Positions 41,626-50,270 are shown, numbered from the stretch's first letter. The stretch is DNA of 53,075 nt from Oscillospiraceae bacterium (GCA_017406005.1 JAFQZI010000081.1:1-53075); one strand, 5' to 3'. A program made the numbers and translations. The notes: generated from the letters alone by a model not told the origin.

Positions 41626-44472
41626 ATGGCAAGAGATTATAAGGGCACCGGTAAGAAAGCCGAAAAACAGGGCGAAGGCCTTGGCGGCGGTCCGGTAGGC
41701 AGCTCCGGCGGATATTCCGGACGCCCGGGAGGATCGCAGCCGAGTCAGAACAGACCGTCAAGCGCTCCGCGGCCCGGCGGCCCGCAGAATCCCGGCGGCC
41801 CCAACAGGCCGGATAATGGAGAACGTGCATCGGCAGGTCCGGATCGTTCCGGCGGAAGCGGCATGCTGCTGGCAGGCCTTGCCTATCTGTTGCTGGGCAA
41901 AAAGAGCAATGGACAGAGAAGCAGCGGCCTCGGAAGCATCCTCCGCATTGTAGTGATTCTTTTCATTGTAGTAACGCTGTTCAAGTCGTGCACAGGCGGG
42001 CTGATGAATACGGGCGATCAGTATTACAGCGGTTCCAATAACACTGTGATTGCAACTGCAGCGCCTACTCCAGTACCGACTCCAGTACCGACCCCGGTGC
42101 CAACACCCCGCCCCACTCCGGCACCGACTCCTAAGCCTACACCTGTTCCGACTCCGACGCCGGCATTGACGAGTTCTTCCGGCTACACGGGCAGCTTTGC
42201 CAGCAACAGTTATTTTGCCGGCAACGGGGGCAGCTTCGGCAGCGGTTCCGGCAGCACAGGGCTCGACCTCAGCGCGCTCTTTGGCGGATATCCGACGGTC
42301 AACAACGGTTCCTATACTTCTTCAACGTGGAACGGCGGCAGCAACACCGGCGTTGAAAACAACACGGTGACCGACGGCGCAAGAGCAAAATTCACCACCA
42401 TCAAAGGCAACGGGGCGGATACCGTTACGATCATGGTGTTCATGTGCGGCACGGACCTGGAATCCAACTACTCCATGGCAACGAAGGATCTTCAGGAAAT
42501 GGCAAATGCCACCATCGGAGACAATGTGAATATCATTGTCTATACCGGCGGCTGTTCTCAGTGGAAGAACAATCTTGTCAGCAGCAGAACCAACCAGATC
42601 TATAAGATTGAAAACGGCGGTCAGTTCCGCCTGCTCAACGATAATGTCGGCAACAAGCCGATGGTTACGCCTTCCACACTCTCAGAGTTTATCCGCTTCT
42701 GCGCACAGAACTATCCGGCCAATCGCAATATGCTGATCCTCTGGGATCACGGCGGCGGATCCATCACCGGCTATGGTTACGACCAGAAGTTCAAGAGCTC
42801 CGGATCCATGACGCTCGATGGTATTGACCAGGCTCTTGCAGAGGGCGGCATAACCTTTGATGTGATAGGGTTTGACGCCTGCCTGATGGCAACGGTTGAA
42901 ACCGCCCAGATGGCTTCCAAGTATGCTGACTACATGCTTGCTTCCGAGGAATCAGAGCCGGGAATCGGCTGGTATTATACCGACTGGGTTACGCTTCTCA
43001 GCAGAAATACCTCCACACCGACGGTGACAATCGGCAAGCGGATTGTGGATGACTTTGTTACGCAGTGCAGCCGCCAGTGCCCGGGGCAGGACACCACTCT
43101 GTCCCTTACGGATCTCGCAGAGTTTGCATATACGGTTCCGCCGCTGCTCAGCGACTGGTCAGACGCAACTGTCTCCCTCATCCAGAGTGACTACAGAACC
43201 GTCTCCCGCGCCCGCGGCAGCGCCAAGGAATTTGCGGAGAGCTCACGCATCGATCAGGCGGACCTTACCAGCATTTGCTATAACCTGAACAACAGCGAGA
43301 GCAAAGCCCTTATCAATGCGCTTCTCGGAGCAGTCAAGTATAACAAGACGTCCAATACCGTGAGAAACGCCTATGGCCTTTCCATCTACTTCCCGTATCG
43401 CAGCATGTCTTCGGTCAAGAAGGCGGTCAACACCTATTCCAAGATCGGCATGGGTGACAGCTACTCCCGCTGCGTGCAGGCATTTGCAACCTATGCATCC
43501 TCCGGTCAGGCCTCTTCTTACAGCAACGGTTATTCCTCCGGGCTTGGCTCACTGCTTTCCGGCCTTTCCGGATACAGCACCTCCGGCTCCGGATCTTCCG
43601 GATACGGCAGCGGTTCCGGGTATTCGTCCGGTTACGGTTCAAGCTCCTACAGCAGCTCCTATGATACATCCGAGTTGATCTACGCCCTGCTCGGCCAGAT
43701 GATGTCCGGCCGTAGCCTGGAAAATGTGGAAGGGCTGACGGAAGAGAATTCCGACTTTATCGCGGAGACCTTCAATAGCGGCACGCTTGACGCGCGCAGC
43801 GTGGCAGACTATGTCAGCGCCAACACCTTTGACGCCTCCCTGCTGAACTGGGTTCCCGGAGAGGACGGAGTACCTGAGATGCTGCTTCCGCAGGATCAGT
43901 GGAATCTCATCTCCGAGCTGAAGCTCAGTGTCTTCCGGAATGACGGTGAAGGCTTCATTGACCTCGGCTTGGATCTTTACGAAGGCTTCTTTAAGCCCAA
44001 CGGAGCCCTCAGTGGTGAGTACGACGGCGGCTGGCTGCACATCAACGGGCAGGAAGTTGCCTATTACCAGATGTACACCGTCGTTGCGGAGGACGGTACG
44101 AGAGTTACGCTCGGCAGAGTGCCCTGCCTCTATAACGGACAGCGTGCAAATCTGCTGATCGAAGTCGTCAATGATGAACCCGCTGTAGTCGGCGTATGCT
44201 TCAATTATGACGACGATCCCGAGATCCTGACCTACGCCAAAGCTGCAACCGAGTATAACAGCACCGATACCGTAACCTTCATCGCAGACTATTATACCTA
44301 CGACAACGTCTATGAGAATACCTACCGCATCAGTGACGAGTTCACGGTAGGCGATGGTCTGGAAGCATCCTTCATGTATGTTGCCGATGTGGAAGAAATC
44401 AACCCCTGCTACCGCTTTACCGACTTCTACGGCCAGGAATACTGGACACCCGTAATGAGTACTGCGGCATAA
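41626..44472 (+). CDS. Membrane-anchored clostripain-family (C11) cysteine peptidase
   Basis: The 948-residue protein has a Gly/Pro-rich, positively charged N-terminal cytoplasmic tail (1-100), one membrane segment (about 105-122, [15 protein letters not shown]), a proline-threonine linker of repeated PTP units (about 146-181), then the C11 domain from about 265. The catalytic histidine is in [11 protein letters not shown] (about H374) and the catalytic cysteine in [11 protein letters not shown] (C418). A Ser/Gly/Tyr low-complexity stretch (about 625-680) and a beta-rich C-terminal domain follow. It should be anchored with its protease outside the cell. C11 enzymes cleave after arginine or lysine and are often calcium-activated. 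AGGAGG precedes ATG 41626. Target unknown. Confidence 0.9.
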   Translation: MARDYKGTGKKAEKQGEGLGGGPVGSSGGYSGRPGGSQPSQNRPSSAPRPGGPQNPGGPNRPDNGERASAGPDRSGGSGMLLAGLAYLLLGKKSNGQRSSGLGSILRIVVILFIVVTLFKSCTGGLMNTGDQYYSGSNNTVIATAAPTPVPTPVPTPVPTPRPTPAPTPKPTPVPTPTPALTSSSGYTGSFASNSYFAGNGGSFGSGSGSTGLDLSALFGGYPTVNNGSYTSSTWNGGSNTGVENNTVTDGARAKFTTIKGNGADTVTIMVFMCGTDLESNYSMATKDLQEMANATIGDNVNIIVYTGGCSQWKNNLVSSRTNQIYKIENGGQFRLLNDNVGNKPMVTPSTLSEFIRFCAQNYPANRNMLILWDHGGGSITGYGYDQKFKSSGSMTLDGIDQALAEGGITFDVIGFDACLMATVETAQMASKYADYMLASEESEPGIGWYYTDWVTLLSRNTSTPTVTIGKRIVDDFVTQCSRQCPGQDTTLSLTDLAEFAYTVPPLLSDWSDATVSLIQSDYRTVSRARGSAKEFAESSRIDQADLTSICYNLNNSESKALINALLGAVKYNKTSNTVRNAYGLSIYFPYRSMSSVKKAVNTYSKIGMGDSYSRCVQAFATYASSGQASSYSNGYSSGLGSLLSGLSGYSTSGSGSSGYGSGSGYSSGYGSSSYSSSYDTSELIYALLGQMMSGRSLENVEGLTEENSDFIAETFNSGTLDARSVADYVSANTFDASLLNWVPGEDGVPEMLLPQDQWNLISELKLSVFRNDGEGFIDLGLDLYEGFFKPNGALSGEYDGGWLHINGQEVAYYQMYTVVAEDGTRVTLGRVPCLYNGQRANLLIEVVNDEPAVVGVCFNYDDDPEILTYAKAATEYNSTDTVTFIADYYTYDNVYENTYRISDEFTVGDGLEASFMYVADVEEINPCYRFTDFYGQEYWTPVMSTAA

Positions 44473-44493
44473 AAAACAATCTAACACAAAAAC

Positions 44494-44543
44494 AAAGGCG
44501 TTGTCTCAAAAAGCCAAAACGGCTTAAGAGAGGCAACGCCTTT
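44494..44543 (+). terminator. Terminator after the C11 peptidase gene
   Basis: Outer stem AAAGGCGTTG / CAACGCCTTT plus inner AAGCC/GGCTT stem, then CCATATTTT. Confidence 0.75.
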
Positions 44544-44577
44544 CCATATTTTACCCTCGGAGATTAAGTGGTTTTGT

Positions 44578-44696
44578 TTAAACAATCCTGAGCTTTTTAC
44601 CTATACTAAGCTCGCGACAAAGCACCAAGATCGAGGTAAAGCGTTGTCTTCGCGAGCCTTTGGATAGCACTAATCACGGGGTAACGGAACAGCAAC
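44578..44696. repeat. Palindromic intergenic element, copy 2 (short form)
   Basis: Core GCTCGCGA (44610-44617) to TCGCGAGC (44650-44657), 48 bp like copy 1, with GAGCACC/TCGAGGTAA inside (AAAGCACCAAGATCGAGGTAA). The tail CACTAATCACGGGGTAACGGAACAG is conserved but the second GC-rich segment is absent. It ends about 15 bases from the stop of the metal ATPase gene at 44711. Confidence 0.75.
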
Positions 44697-44710
44697 TTTG
44701 AGCTTTAATT

Positions 44711-46657
44711 CTACCGAAGGTCTTTGGTGAATAGTGCTCGGATAGCATTCAGAACGGCCAGCACCATCACGCCTACATCCGCAAAAATCGCCAGCCACAT
44801 ATTTGCAACGCCGACTGCACCGAGAGCCAGGCAAAGCAGTTTGACGCCGATTGCAAAGTAAATGTTCTCGTAAACAATTCGCATGCATTTCTTCGCAATG
44901 CGGATGGCGAGAGCTATTTTTTTCGGGTCATCATCCATCAGCACAATATCCGCAGCTTCAATGGCTGCATCCGATCCCATAGCGCCCATGGCAATGCCGA
45001 TATCAGCCCTGGAGAGTACCGGCGCATCATTGATGCCGTCGCCGACAAACGCAAGCACGCTCTTCTCTTCCTTTTCCCGCAGCAGTTGTTCCACTGCTTC
45101 AACTTTGTCCACAGGCAGCAGCTCTGCCTGCACTTCATCGATTCCGAGCTCCTGCGCTACAGCGGATGCAACAGGTGCCGCGTCCCCGGTGAGCATAACG
45201 GTTTTTTTGACACCTGTGCGGTGCAGAGCTTCAATTGCCTCCCTGGCTGTGGGTTTGATGACGTCTGAAATCACAATGTGACCCGCATAAGTCCCATCAA
45301 TTGCCACATGCACGATTGTGCCGACATGGTGACAGTCAATGTGCTGAATACCGAGGCTGGCCATCAGTTTTCCGTTGCCGACGGCGACCTGTTTGCCGTC
45401 GACTGCAGCCGTTATTCCGTTTCCGCCGATTTCCATTACATCGGTAACCCGGTCACGGTTCAACTGGTGATCGGAAAGAGAGGCTTTGCTCTCCTGCCCG
45501 CGCACACCCTCCAGATAGGCAGTGCAGATACTTTTGGCGATCGGATGCGTGGAGAACAACTCGGCATGTGCGGCATATTCCAGCAGCTTTTCGTCCTCCA
45601 GCGGGCTGTGATGGATGGCCCTGACTTCAAAAACACCCATAGTCATCGTGCCGGTTTTGTCAAAAGCAACCGTTTTTGTACCCGATAGTGCTTCCAGGTA
45701 ATTGGAGCCTTTTACCAGCACGCCTTCTCTGCTGGCACCGCCGATTCCGGCGAAAAAGCTCAGCGGGATGCTGACAACCAGTGCACACGGGCAGCTGATC
45801 ACAAGAAATGTCAGCGCGCGGTAGATCCAGCTTGCCCACATGGGGGGCTTCCCCAGAAGAAGCAGCACGACGGGAGGCAAAACAGCGAGAGCCAGAGCAC
45901 TGAAGCAGACCGCGGGGGTGTAGATCCTTGCAAACCGGGAGATGAAATCCTCTGAGCGGGATTTTTTGGAGGTCGCATTTTCTACCAGATCAAGGATTTT
46001 GGAAACCGTAGATTCACCAAATTCCTTCGTCGTCCGGATTCTCAGCACGCCGTTGAGGTTGATGCATCCGCTGACAACTTCGTCCCCGTCCTGTACTTCG
46101 CGCGGGATGCTCTCACCGGTCAGCGCGCTGGTATCCAGTGTGCTGAGCCCATCGACAATAACACCGTCGATCGGGATTTTCTCCCCCGGCTGGACAACGA
46201 TGACTGTCCCGATAGCGACCTCGTCCGGATCGGTTTTTACCAGCTCACCATCCTGCTCAATGTTGGCGTAGTCCGGCCGGATATCCATCAGCGCACTGAT
46301 GTTTCTTCTGCTCTTGCCGATGGCGTAGCTTTGGAACAGCTCACCAATCTGATAGAACAGCATGACGGCGATGGCTTCCGTGTAGTCACCGCTTTTCTCA
46401 ATCAGTGCAATGGCGATTGCCCCGATCGTTGCGATCGCCATCAGGAAGTTTTCGTCGAATACCTGCCGCTTGCAGATGCCCTTCCAGGCTTTCCGGAGAA
46501 TATCATATCCGATCGTCAGATAGGGGATCAGATACAGCAGAAACCAGATCGGCTCATGCACCCGGTCACTGAATGCCTTATAGGCGAAGTGCAGAACGAT
46601 CATTAGTACGGCGGAAATAATGATACGCATCAGCATCTTCTTTTGTTTTATACTCAC
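44711..46657 (-). CDS. Heavy-metal (Zn/Cd/Pb-type) P-type ATPase
   Basis: The 648-residue P1B ATPase has the membrane CPC motif LVISCPCALVVS, phosphorylation loop FDKTGTMTMG, HP motif FSTHPIAKS, and hinge GDGINDAPVLSRADIGIAMG. An N-terminal metal-binding domain is absent. The CPC-type signature is that of Zn2+/Cd2+/Pb2+ exporters (CadA/ZntA). An ATG at 46699 opens the frame but lies inside an operator palindrome; GTG 46657 with AAGGACG upstream is the more likely start. The promoter is at 46741-46713. No ArsR-family regulator gene is present here. Confidence 0.9.
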   Translation of the reverse strand: MSIKQKKMLMRIIISAVLMIVLHFAYKAFSDRVHEPIWFLLYLIPYLTIGYDILRKAWKGICKRQVFDENFLMAIATIGAIAIALIEKSGDYTEAIAVMLFYQIGELFQSYAIGKSRRNISALMDIRPDYANIEQDGELVKTDPDEVAIGTVIVVQPGEKIPIDGVIVDGLSTLDTSALTGESIPREVQDGDEVVSGCINLNGVLRIRTTKEFGESTVSKILDLVENATSKKSRSEDFISRFARIYTPAVCFSALALAVLPPVVLLLLGKPPMWASWIYRALTFLVISCPCALVVSIPLSFFAGIGGASREGVLVKGSNYLEALSGTKTVAFDKTGTMTMGVFEVRAIHHSPLEDEKLLEYAAHAELFSTHPIAKSICTAYLEGVRGQESKASLSDHQLNRDRVTDVMEIGGNGITAAVDGKQVAVGNGKLMASLGIQHIDCHHVGTIVHVAIDGTYAGHIVISDVIKPTAREAIEALHRTGVKKTVMLTGDAAPVASAVAQELGIDEVQAELLPVDKVEAVEQLLREKEEKSVLAFVGDGINDAPVLSRADIGIAMGAMGSDAAIEAADIVLMDDDPKKIALAIRIAKKCMRIVYENIYFAIGVKLLCLALGAVGVANMWLAIFADVGVMVLAVLNAIRALFTKDLR

Positions 46658-46676
46658 AGGGATCGCCGTCCTTCTT

Positions 46677-46698
46677 TGAACAAGTGAACAAATGTTCA
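46677..46698 (-). promoter_or_regulatory. ArsR/SmtB-like operator in the metal ATPase 5' UTR
   Basis: TGAACA (46685-46690), AA, TGTTCA (46693-46698) is a perfect palindrome, preceded by another TGAACA half-site (46677-46682). TGAACA...TGTTCA is the half-site pattern of ArsR/SmtB metal repressors. It lies just downstream of the -10. Confidence 0.65.
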
Positions 46699-46712
46699 TA
46701 ACTTATGAAGAT

Positions 46713-46741
46713 ATTATAAAATTCCTGCTTCCGTTTGTCAA
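46713..46741 (-). promoter_or_regulatory. Consensus promoter of the metal ATPase gene
   Basis: Minus strand -35 TTGACA (46741-46736), a 17-bp spacer, and -10 TATAAT (46718-46713). The transcription start would fall near 46706, immediately before the operator. Confidence 0.85.
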
Positions 46742-46773
46742 GTGTTTTTTGCTGAAACGGAAGCAGGAATTTT
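46718..46773. repeat. 19-bp perfect inverted repeat spanning the promoter spacer
   Basis: AAAATTCCTGCTTCCGTTT (46718-46736) is the exact complement of 46755-46773, with an 18-base loop that contains most of the -35. One arm is the spacer between -10 and -35 of the metal ATPase promoter. RNA from the upstream minus-strand gene could fold into this hairpin. Confidence 0.7.
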
Positions 46774-46785
46774 GATTATTGCATC

Positions 46786-46947
46786 GTAACTGTTCAGCCC
46801 CATCCTTCCCGCTAAACTTAGCTCGCGACGGAGCACTCAAATCGAGGTACAAACGTTCCCTTCGCGAGCATCACGACGCGCGACCTGACGTGCGACGCTC
46901 CTTGCCTCGCGTGCTGTGCACTCATTACGAAGCGGCTGAACAGTTAC
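46786..46947. repeat. Palindromic intergenic element, copy 3 (type copy, complete)
   Basis: Perfect 14-bp terminal inverted repeats GTAACTGTTCAGCC (46786-46799) and its complement (46934-46947). Inside is the core GCTCGCGA (46821-46828) to TCGCGAGC (46862-46869), then the GC-rich segment ATCACGACGCGCG...CCTTGCCTCGC and the tail CACTCATTACGA. The right terminal repeat contains the stop codon of the VWA gene (46944-46946). Confidence 0.8.
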
Positions 46948-48671
46948 TCCATGTTCTTAATCTGGTTTTGGATTAACCCGCCGACAGTGTCCGCCAGTCG
47001 ATCAAAGCTCTGGATGCGGACAAAGTCCTTGCCGTATACCATTTTGGCTGACGGTACATCCTCATCATTTCCGGTAAAAATACAAATCACGGAAATCCCG
47101 TCCGCTCTTGCCCGGCGAACCTCCATCGCCGTGTCAGTCAGGCCGGCAAGCGCTTCATAAGGCTGCGGCATCTCGCCGTGTGCGGAATGAAGTTTGATCA
47201 CGTCATTCGGCTTGACGTCGGACAGCACGATCAGCAGCTTGTTCTCGTACGGCGCACTCTGGATCAGAAAATGCGCTGCCCGGATTGCGAGGCCGTCCCG
47301 GTTACAGCCATTTGAAACATAATCAAAGATTTTTCTGTTGTCATGAGGTTTCCCGTATTCCCGGAAAGTTCTGAGAATGGTATACCCCGTCATGGAACAG
47401 AACGACATGACCCTGCAAGGAATATGGCATTGCGCCAGGCTCTCCGCAATGATGTATCCCTGTGACGAAATGATTTCCTGGCGGTTTTTCTGGGAGGTGG
47501 AGGCATCGAGCAGGATGTCCACACAAAGGTTGCCGGCGTCATTGTGTTCATTCTTCCGGAAGACGGCCTCCTCACCAAATTTCTCCGCACGCCAGACGGT
47601 CCGCCCGTTCAGGCGGCCGGTATTCGCTTTGATGGGAGACGGGTCGAGATGCATCAGCACGGAATTGCGGATATTCCCGGAGAGCTTTGAAATTGCAATG
47701 CGGTTTCGGATCAGATAATCCTGATAGTATTTGCGGTTGTTCTCCATCTGTGCAGCTTCCCGCTGGCGGGCGAGAGCTTCAAAAGCATTCTGAATGCTGG
47801 CGGATGTGGTAATATCTCCGTAAGTGAAAAGCAGATGGCAGCCGTCATGGCTGTCCGAACAGAGGTTTTTTTCGATTTCCAGTGTGCGCTGGGGAGAAAA
47901 TGCGGAACTGCCGAATTTAGCTTCAATAAAAGCCCGGAGCTCGGCTGCAGACAGCGTTGTCCTGACTTCAAGTTTCTCTTCGCCGCTCTCGGCAGAGACA
48001 CCTCCATAGAGGTTCTCCGGGTGTTCAGCAAAACCGATACCGAATTTTCGGTAACGTCCTTTTCCGGCACGTTTTCCGTGGATTTTGAATCCCGGCAGCG
48101 CAAACTGATGTTTTTTATGCTTTTTTTCTTCTGCAACAATCTGGAACCACCGCAGGAATAATTCCTTTGTCCGGGCAGCTACGGCTGCTGTGTCCAGCTC
48201 GGGAGAGAACTCCAGTTCGTCCAGAAGTTTCCGGTCATACCTGGAAACGGGATTTTCCTGGCCGAGCACATGCATCCAGTGGGCAAGGGAGAGAGAGGAG
48301 AGAAAATCGAGATCCTCTGTCAGTATGCCTTTGTTCTGCTCCACATAGGAGGCAGCATAGGCCTGCCTCAGCTGGGAAAGCACGGGCCGTTCTTTGGCCT
48401 CTTTCTGGAAGACACAGTTTTCCAGCCCCAGCCACATCAGGCCCTCGTATGTGTCGCTCTCTTCATATTGCTGAAAACTGTGCAGCACTTCCTCCAGAAC
48501 AGGATAATCGTAGTGCTTTCGCACAGCGCCGATGATACAGTTCCAGTAAAGATCGGCAATCCCGTCGCGGTCATAGGCTTTGAAATCCGGGCTGAAAGAG
48601 TAGTTCCCGGCACAGCTCCAGATTATATTTTCGGCTCGCTTCTTCTGAAGCTCTGTGATTTCCGGGGTCAT
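46944..48671 (-). CDS. NorD-like VWA-domain protein, 575 aa
   Basis: The C-terminal portion (about residue 385 on) is a von Willebrand A domain of NorD/nitric-oxide-reductase-activation type: VDILLDASTSQKNRQEIISSQGYIIAESL with the DxSxS metal-site motif, then VMSFCSMTGYTILRTF, FDYVSNGCNRDGLAIRAA and LLIVLSDVKPND. The N-terminal 380 residues are less familiar. Family knowledge: such proteins usually act with a MoxR/NorQ AAA ATPase to remodel or insert a cofactor into a target; none is adjacent. It is divergent from a Card1-like gene with facing promoters. Its stop codon is within repeat copy 3. Confidence 0.75.
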   Translation of the reverse strand: MTPEITELQKKRAENIIWSCAGNYSFSPDFKAYDRDGIADLYWNCIIGAVRKHYDYPVLEEVLHSFQQYEESDTYEGLMWLGLENCVFQKEAKERPVLSQLRQAYAASYVEQNKGILTEDLDFLSSLSLAHWMHVLGQENPVSRYDRKLLDELEFSPELDTAAVAARTKELFLRWFQIVAEEKKHKKHQFALPGFKIHGKRAGKGRYRKFGIGFAEHPENLYGGVSAESGEEKLEVRTTLSAAELRAFIEAKFGSSAFSPQRTLEIEKNLCSDSHDGCHLLFTYGDITTSASIQNAFEALARQREAAQMENNRKYYQDYLIRNRIAISKLSGNIRNSVLMHLDPSPIKANTGRLNGRTVWRAEKFGEEAVFRKNEHNDAGNLCVDILLDASTSQKNRQEIISSQGYIIAESLAQCHIPCRVMSFCSMTGYTILRTFREYGKPHDNRKIFDYVSNGCNRDGLAIRAAHFLIQSAPYENKLLIVLSDVKPNDVIKLHSAHGEMPQPYEALAGLTDTAMEVRRARADGISVICIFTGNDEDVPSAKMVYGKDFVRIQSFDRLADTVGGLIQNQIKNME

Positions 48672-48758
48672 TTGTTGCTGATGCCCTCATTCTGTAAAGA
48701 TTCCGATAGATCGGTCATGGTGCACTCCTGAGACAGATCTGGTTTCAAGTTCTGTGCC

Positions 48759-48787
48759 ATTATACATCCTGCCTTTCCGGGTGGCAA
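48759..48787 (-). promoter_or_regulatory. Promoter of the VWA gene
   Basis: Minus strand -35 TTGCCA (48787-48782), a 17-bp spacer, and -10 TATAAT (48764-48759). Confidence 0.75.
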
Positions 48788-48800
48788 GAGAGCAAAACAC

Positions 48801-48829
48801 TTGCCAAGCCAAAAAAGCTATAGTAAAAT
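48801..48829 (+). promoter_or_regulatory. Promoter of the Card1-like gene
   Basis: -35 TTGCCA (48801-48806), a 17-bp spacer, and -10 TAAAAT (48824-48829). It faces the VWA promoter with identical -35 hexamers 13 bp apart. Confidence 0.7.
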
Positions 48830-48867
48830 AAAACCATATCAATCCTGGAAAACAGAGGGGATAAGCC

Positions 48868-50040
48868 ATGAAAACACTCGTGGAACTGTATGACGAATGC
48901 CCGATTGAAAACGTCCTTGCGGCAGATACCTTCTGCCCGGAAAGAACGGTTTATCTCTGCCCTTCCGAAATCGCGCAGGACAAGGAAAAACAGAAGCGGC
49001 TGCAGGAATACTTCAGGCACCGCGGGCTGAATATGGAGACGGTTTTCCTTGACACCAGCCTCTTTCATACCGATAAGGTGATCCGTCAGCTTCAACGTGT
49101 TGCAGAAACATATCCGGACTGTGCCATTGATATTGCCGGGGGCAGCGATGCCGCGCTCTTTGCGGCCGGTTACTTCTGCCGGGAGACGGATATCCCCGTC
49201 TTCACGCACAGCCGGAAAAAGCAGAAGTTCTTTTCAATCAACAATGCCGGCTTTGCCCATCATCTTCCTTTTTCCGTGCAGTATTCCGTGCAGGATTTCT
49301 TCCTGATGGCATACGGGGACATGAAGACCGGCCGTGTAACAAACGATGCGCTGGTAGAGCGGGAAGGCATGATCAGCAGCTTTTTTGCCGTGTTCCTGAA
49401 ACACCGGAAAAAGTGGAACCACATTGTCACCTGGTTCCAAAGAGCTTCCCAGAGCGAGAAAAACGGGGAGATCTCCCTGTCTGTTCACTCGGATTTTTAT
49501 GTCAAAGGGGAACGCGGCTCCAGAATTCCCGCCAACAAAGAAGCTCTGAAAGACTTTGAAAGGATAGGCTTTCTTACTGATCTGGTAATTGAAGACGATA
49601 CAAGCGTCTCCTTCCGCTTTAAAGACACCTGGACACGCTATTGGCTGCGTGATCAGGGCAGCGTGCTGGAGATCTATGTCTGGAAAGCCTGCCGGGATGC
49701 AGGGATTTTCTATGATGTTACCTGCAGCACGGTTGTGGAATGGGACAAAGGGAACAACGGAGAGAAGGTTACCAATGAGATTGACGTGATGGCTGTGAAA
49801 GCAACCTCTATTCCTGTCTTTATCTCCTGCAAAACCTGCGCAATTGACACGGATGCCATCAACGAGCTAGCCATCCTGCGGGATCGCTTTGGAGGCAACG
49901 CGGCGAAGGCTTTCATTATCTCCACCGAAAACTGCCGTGCCATTACACGCCGCCGTGCAGACGCGCTAGACATCGATGTCATCACTCTCAACGATATCCG
50001 CTCCTGGCGTCTTGCAGAACAGATCAAGTCCTTGGCATGA
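48868..50040 (+). CDS. Card1/DUF1887-like protein: CARF-type domain plus PD-(D/E)XK nuclease domain
   Basis: The 390-residue protein has the DUF1887 plan: an N-terminal Rossmann-like CARF domain (about 1-130), a middle winged-helix-like region, and a C-terminal restriction-type nuclease domain (about 255-385). In the CARF domain the ligand motif usually written TGGTK reads AGGSD (IDIAGGSDAALFAAGYF). In the nuclease domain E268, E304 and D306 (TNEIDVMAV) are present, but the ExK pair reads SCK (S320, C321, K322), so the expected glutamate is serine. Characterised Card1/Can2 proteins cut DNA or RNA when bound to cyclic oligoadenylate from type III CRISPR complexes; no CRISPR array or cas gene is visible here. 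It is divergent from the VWA gene, and no neighbour explains its role. Confidence 0.75.
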   Translation: MKTLVELYDECPIENVLAADTFCPERTVYLCPSEIAQDKEKQKRLQEYFRHRGLNMETVFLDTSLFHTDKVIRQLQRVAETYPDCAIDIAGGSDAALFAAGYFCRETDIPVFTHSRKKQKFFSINNAGFAHHLPFSVQYSVQDFFLMAYGDMKTGRVTNDALVEREGMISSFFAVFLKHRKKWNHIVTWFQRASQSEKNGEISLSVHSDFYVKGERGSRIPANKEALKDFERIGFLTDLVIEDDTSVSFRFKDTWTRYWLRDQGSVLEIYVWKACRDAGIFYDVTCSTVVEWDKGNNGEKVTNEIDVMAVKATSIPVFISCKTCAIDTDAINELAILRDRFGGNAAKAFIISTENCRAITRRRADALDIDVITLNDIRSWRLAEQIKSLA

Positions 50041-50065
50041 AGAACCGTCCTTGTGTCTTCCAGAT

Positions 50066-50115
50066 AAAAACAGCAGAGACTGCGTCGCCCGGTATAAGGT
50101 GATGCAGTCTCTGCT
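50066..50115 (-). terminator. Terminator of the 20-codon peptide gene
   Basis: An 18-bp stem with two G-U pairs (50072-50089 with 50098-50115) is followed on the minus strand by TGTTTTTA. It could also stop the plus-strand Card1-like transcript. Confidence 0.75.
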
Positions 50116-50154
50116 AATTATGATCGGCCATTAACCTGATTTTCATGCTGTTCC

Positions 50155-50217
50155 TCAACCCCGGCCTTCTCTGTAGATTTCGTAGTATTCCTTCAGCATA
50201 ACAGACAGTTTTTTCAT
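50155..50217 (-). CDS. Putative 20-residue peptide gene
   Basis: ATG 50217 to TGA 50155 encodes MKKLSVML...EYYEIYREGRG. AGAAGG is about 8 bases upstream. It has its own promoter (50299-50271) and its own terminator (50115-50066), so a transcript of about 200 bases carries only this frame. The product is basic with a Tyr-rich centre. The reading frame is too short for homology judgement. A radical SAM gene is the next gene upstream on the same strand (50516-51268), with repeat copy 4 in between. Confidence 0.45.
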   Translation of the reverse strand: MKKLSVMLKEYYEIYREGRG

Positions 50218-50270
50218 GACAATAGCCTTCTTTCTTTTTGTATTTTTTATCTGTCCCTCAGGACGATTGT

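Noticed and set aside
42061-42170. Short tandem DNA repeats that look at first like a CRISPR or satellite
   Set aside because: They encode the PTP linker of the C11 protease in frame; there are no unique spacers.
46699-46699. ATG 46699 as start of the metal ATPase
   Set aside because: It lies in the operator palindrome with the promoter only about 14 bases upstream and has no ribosome site; GTG 46657 is better placed.
48868-50040. A CRISPR-Cas type III locus around the Card1-like gene
   Set aside because: No repeat-spacer array and no cas10, csm or cmr gene is seen on either side within the window.
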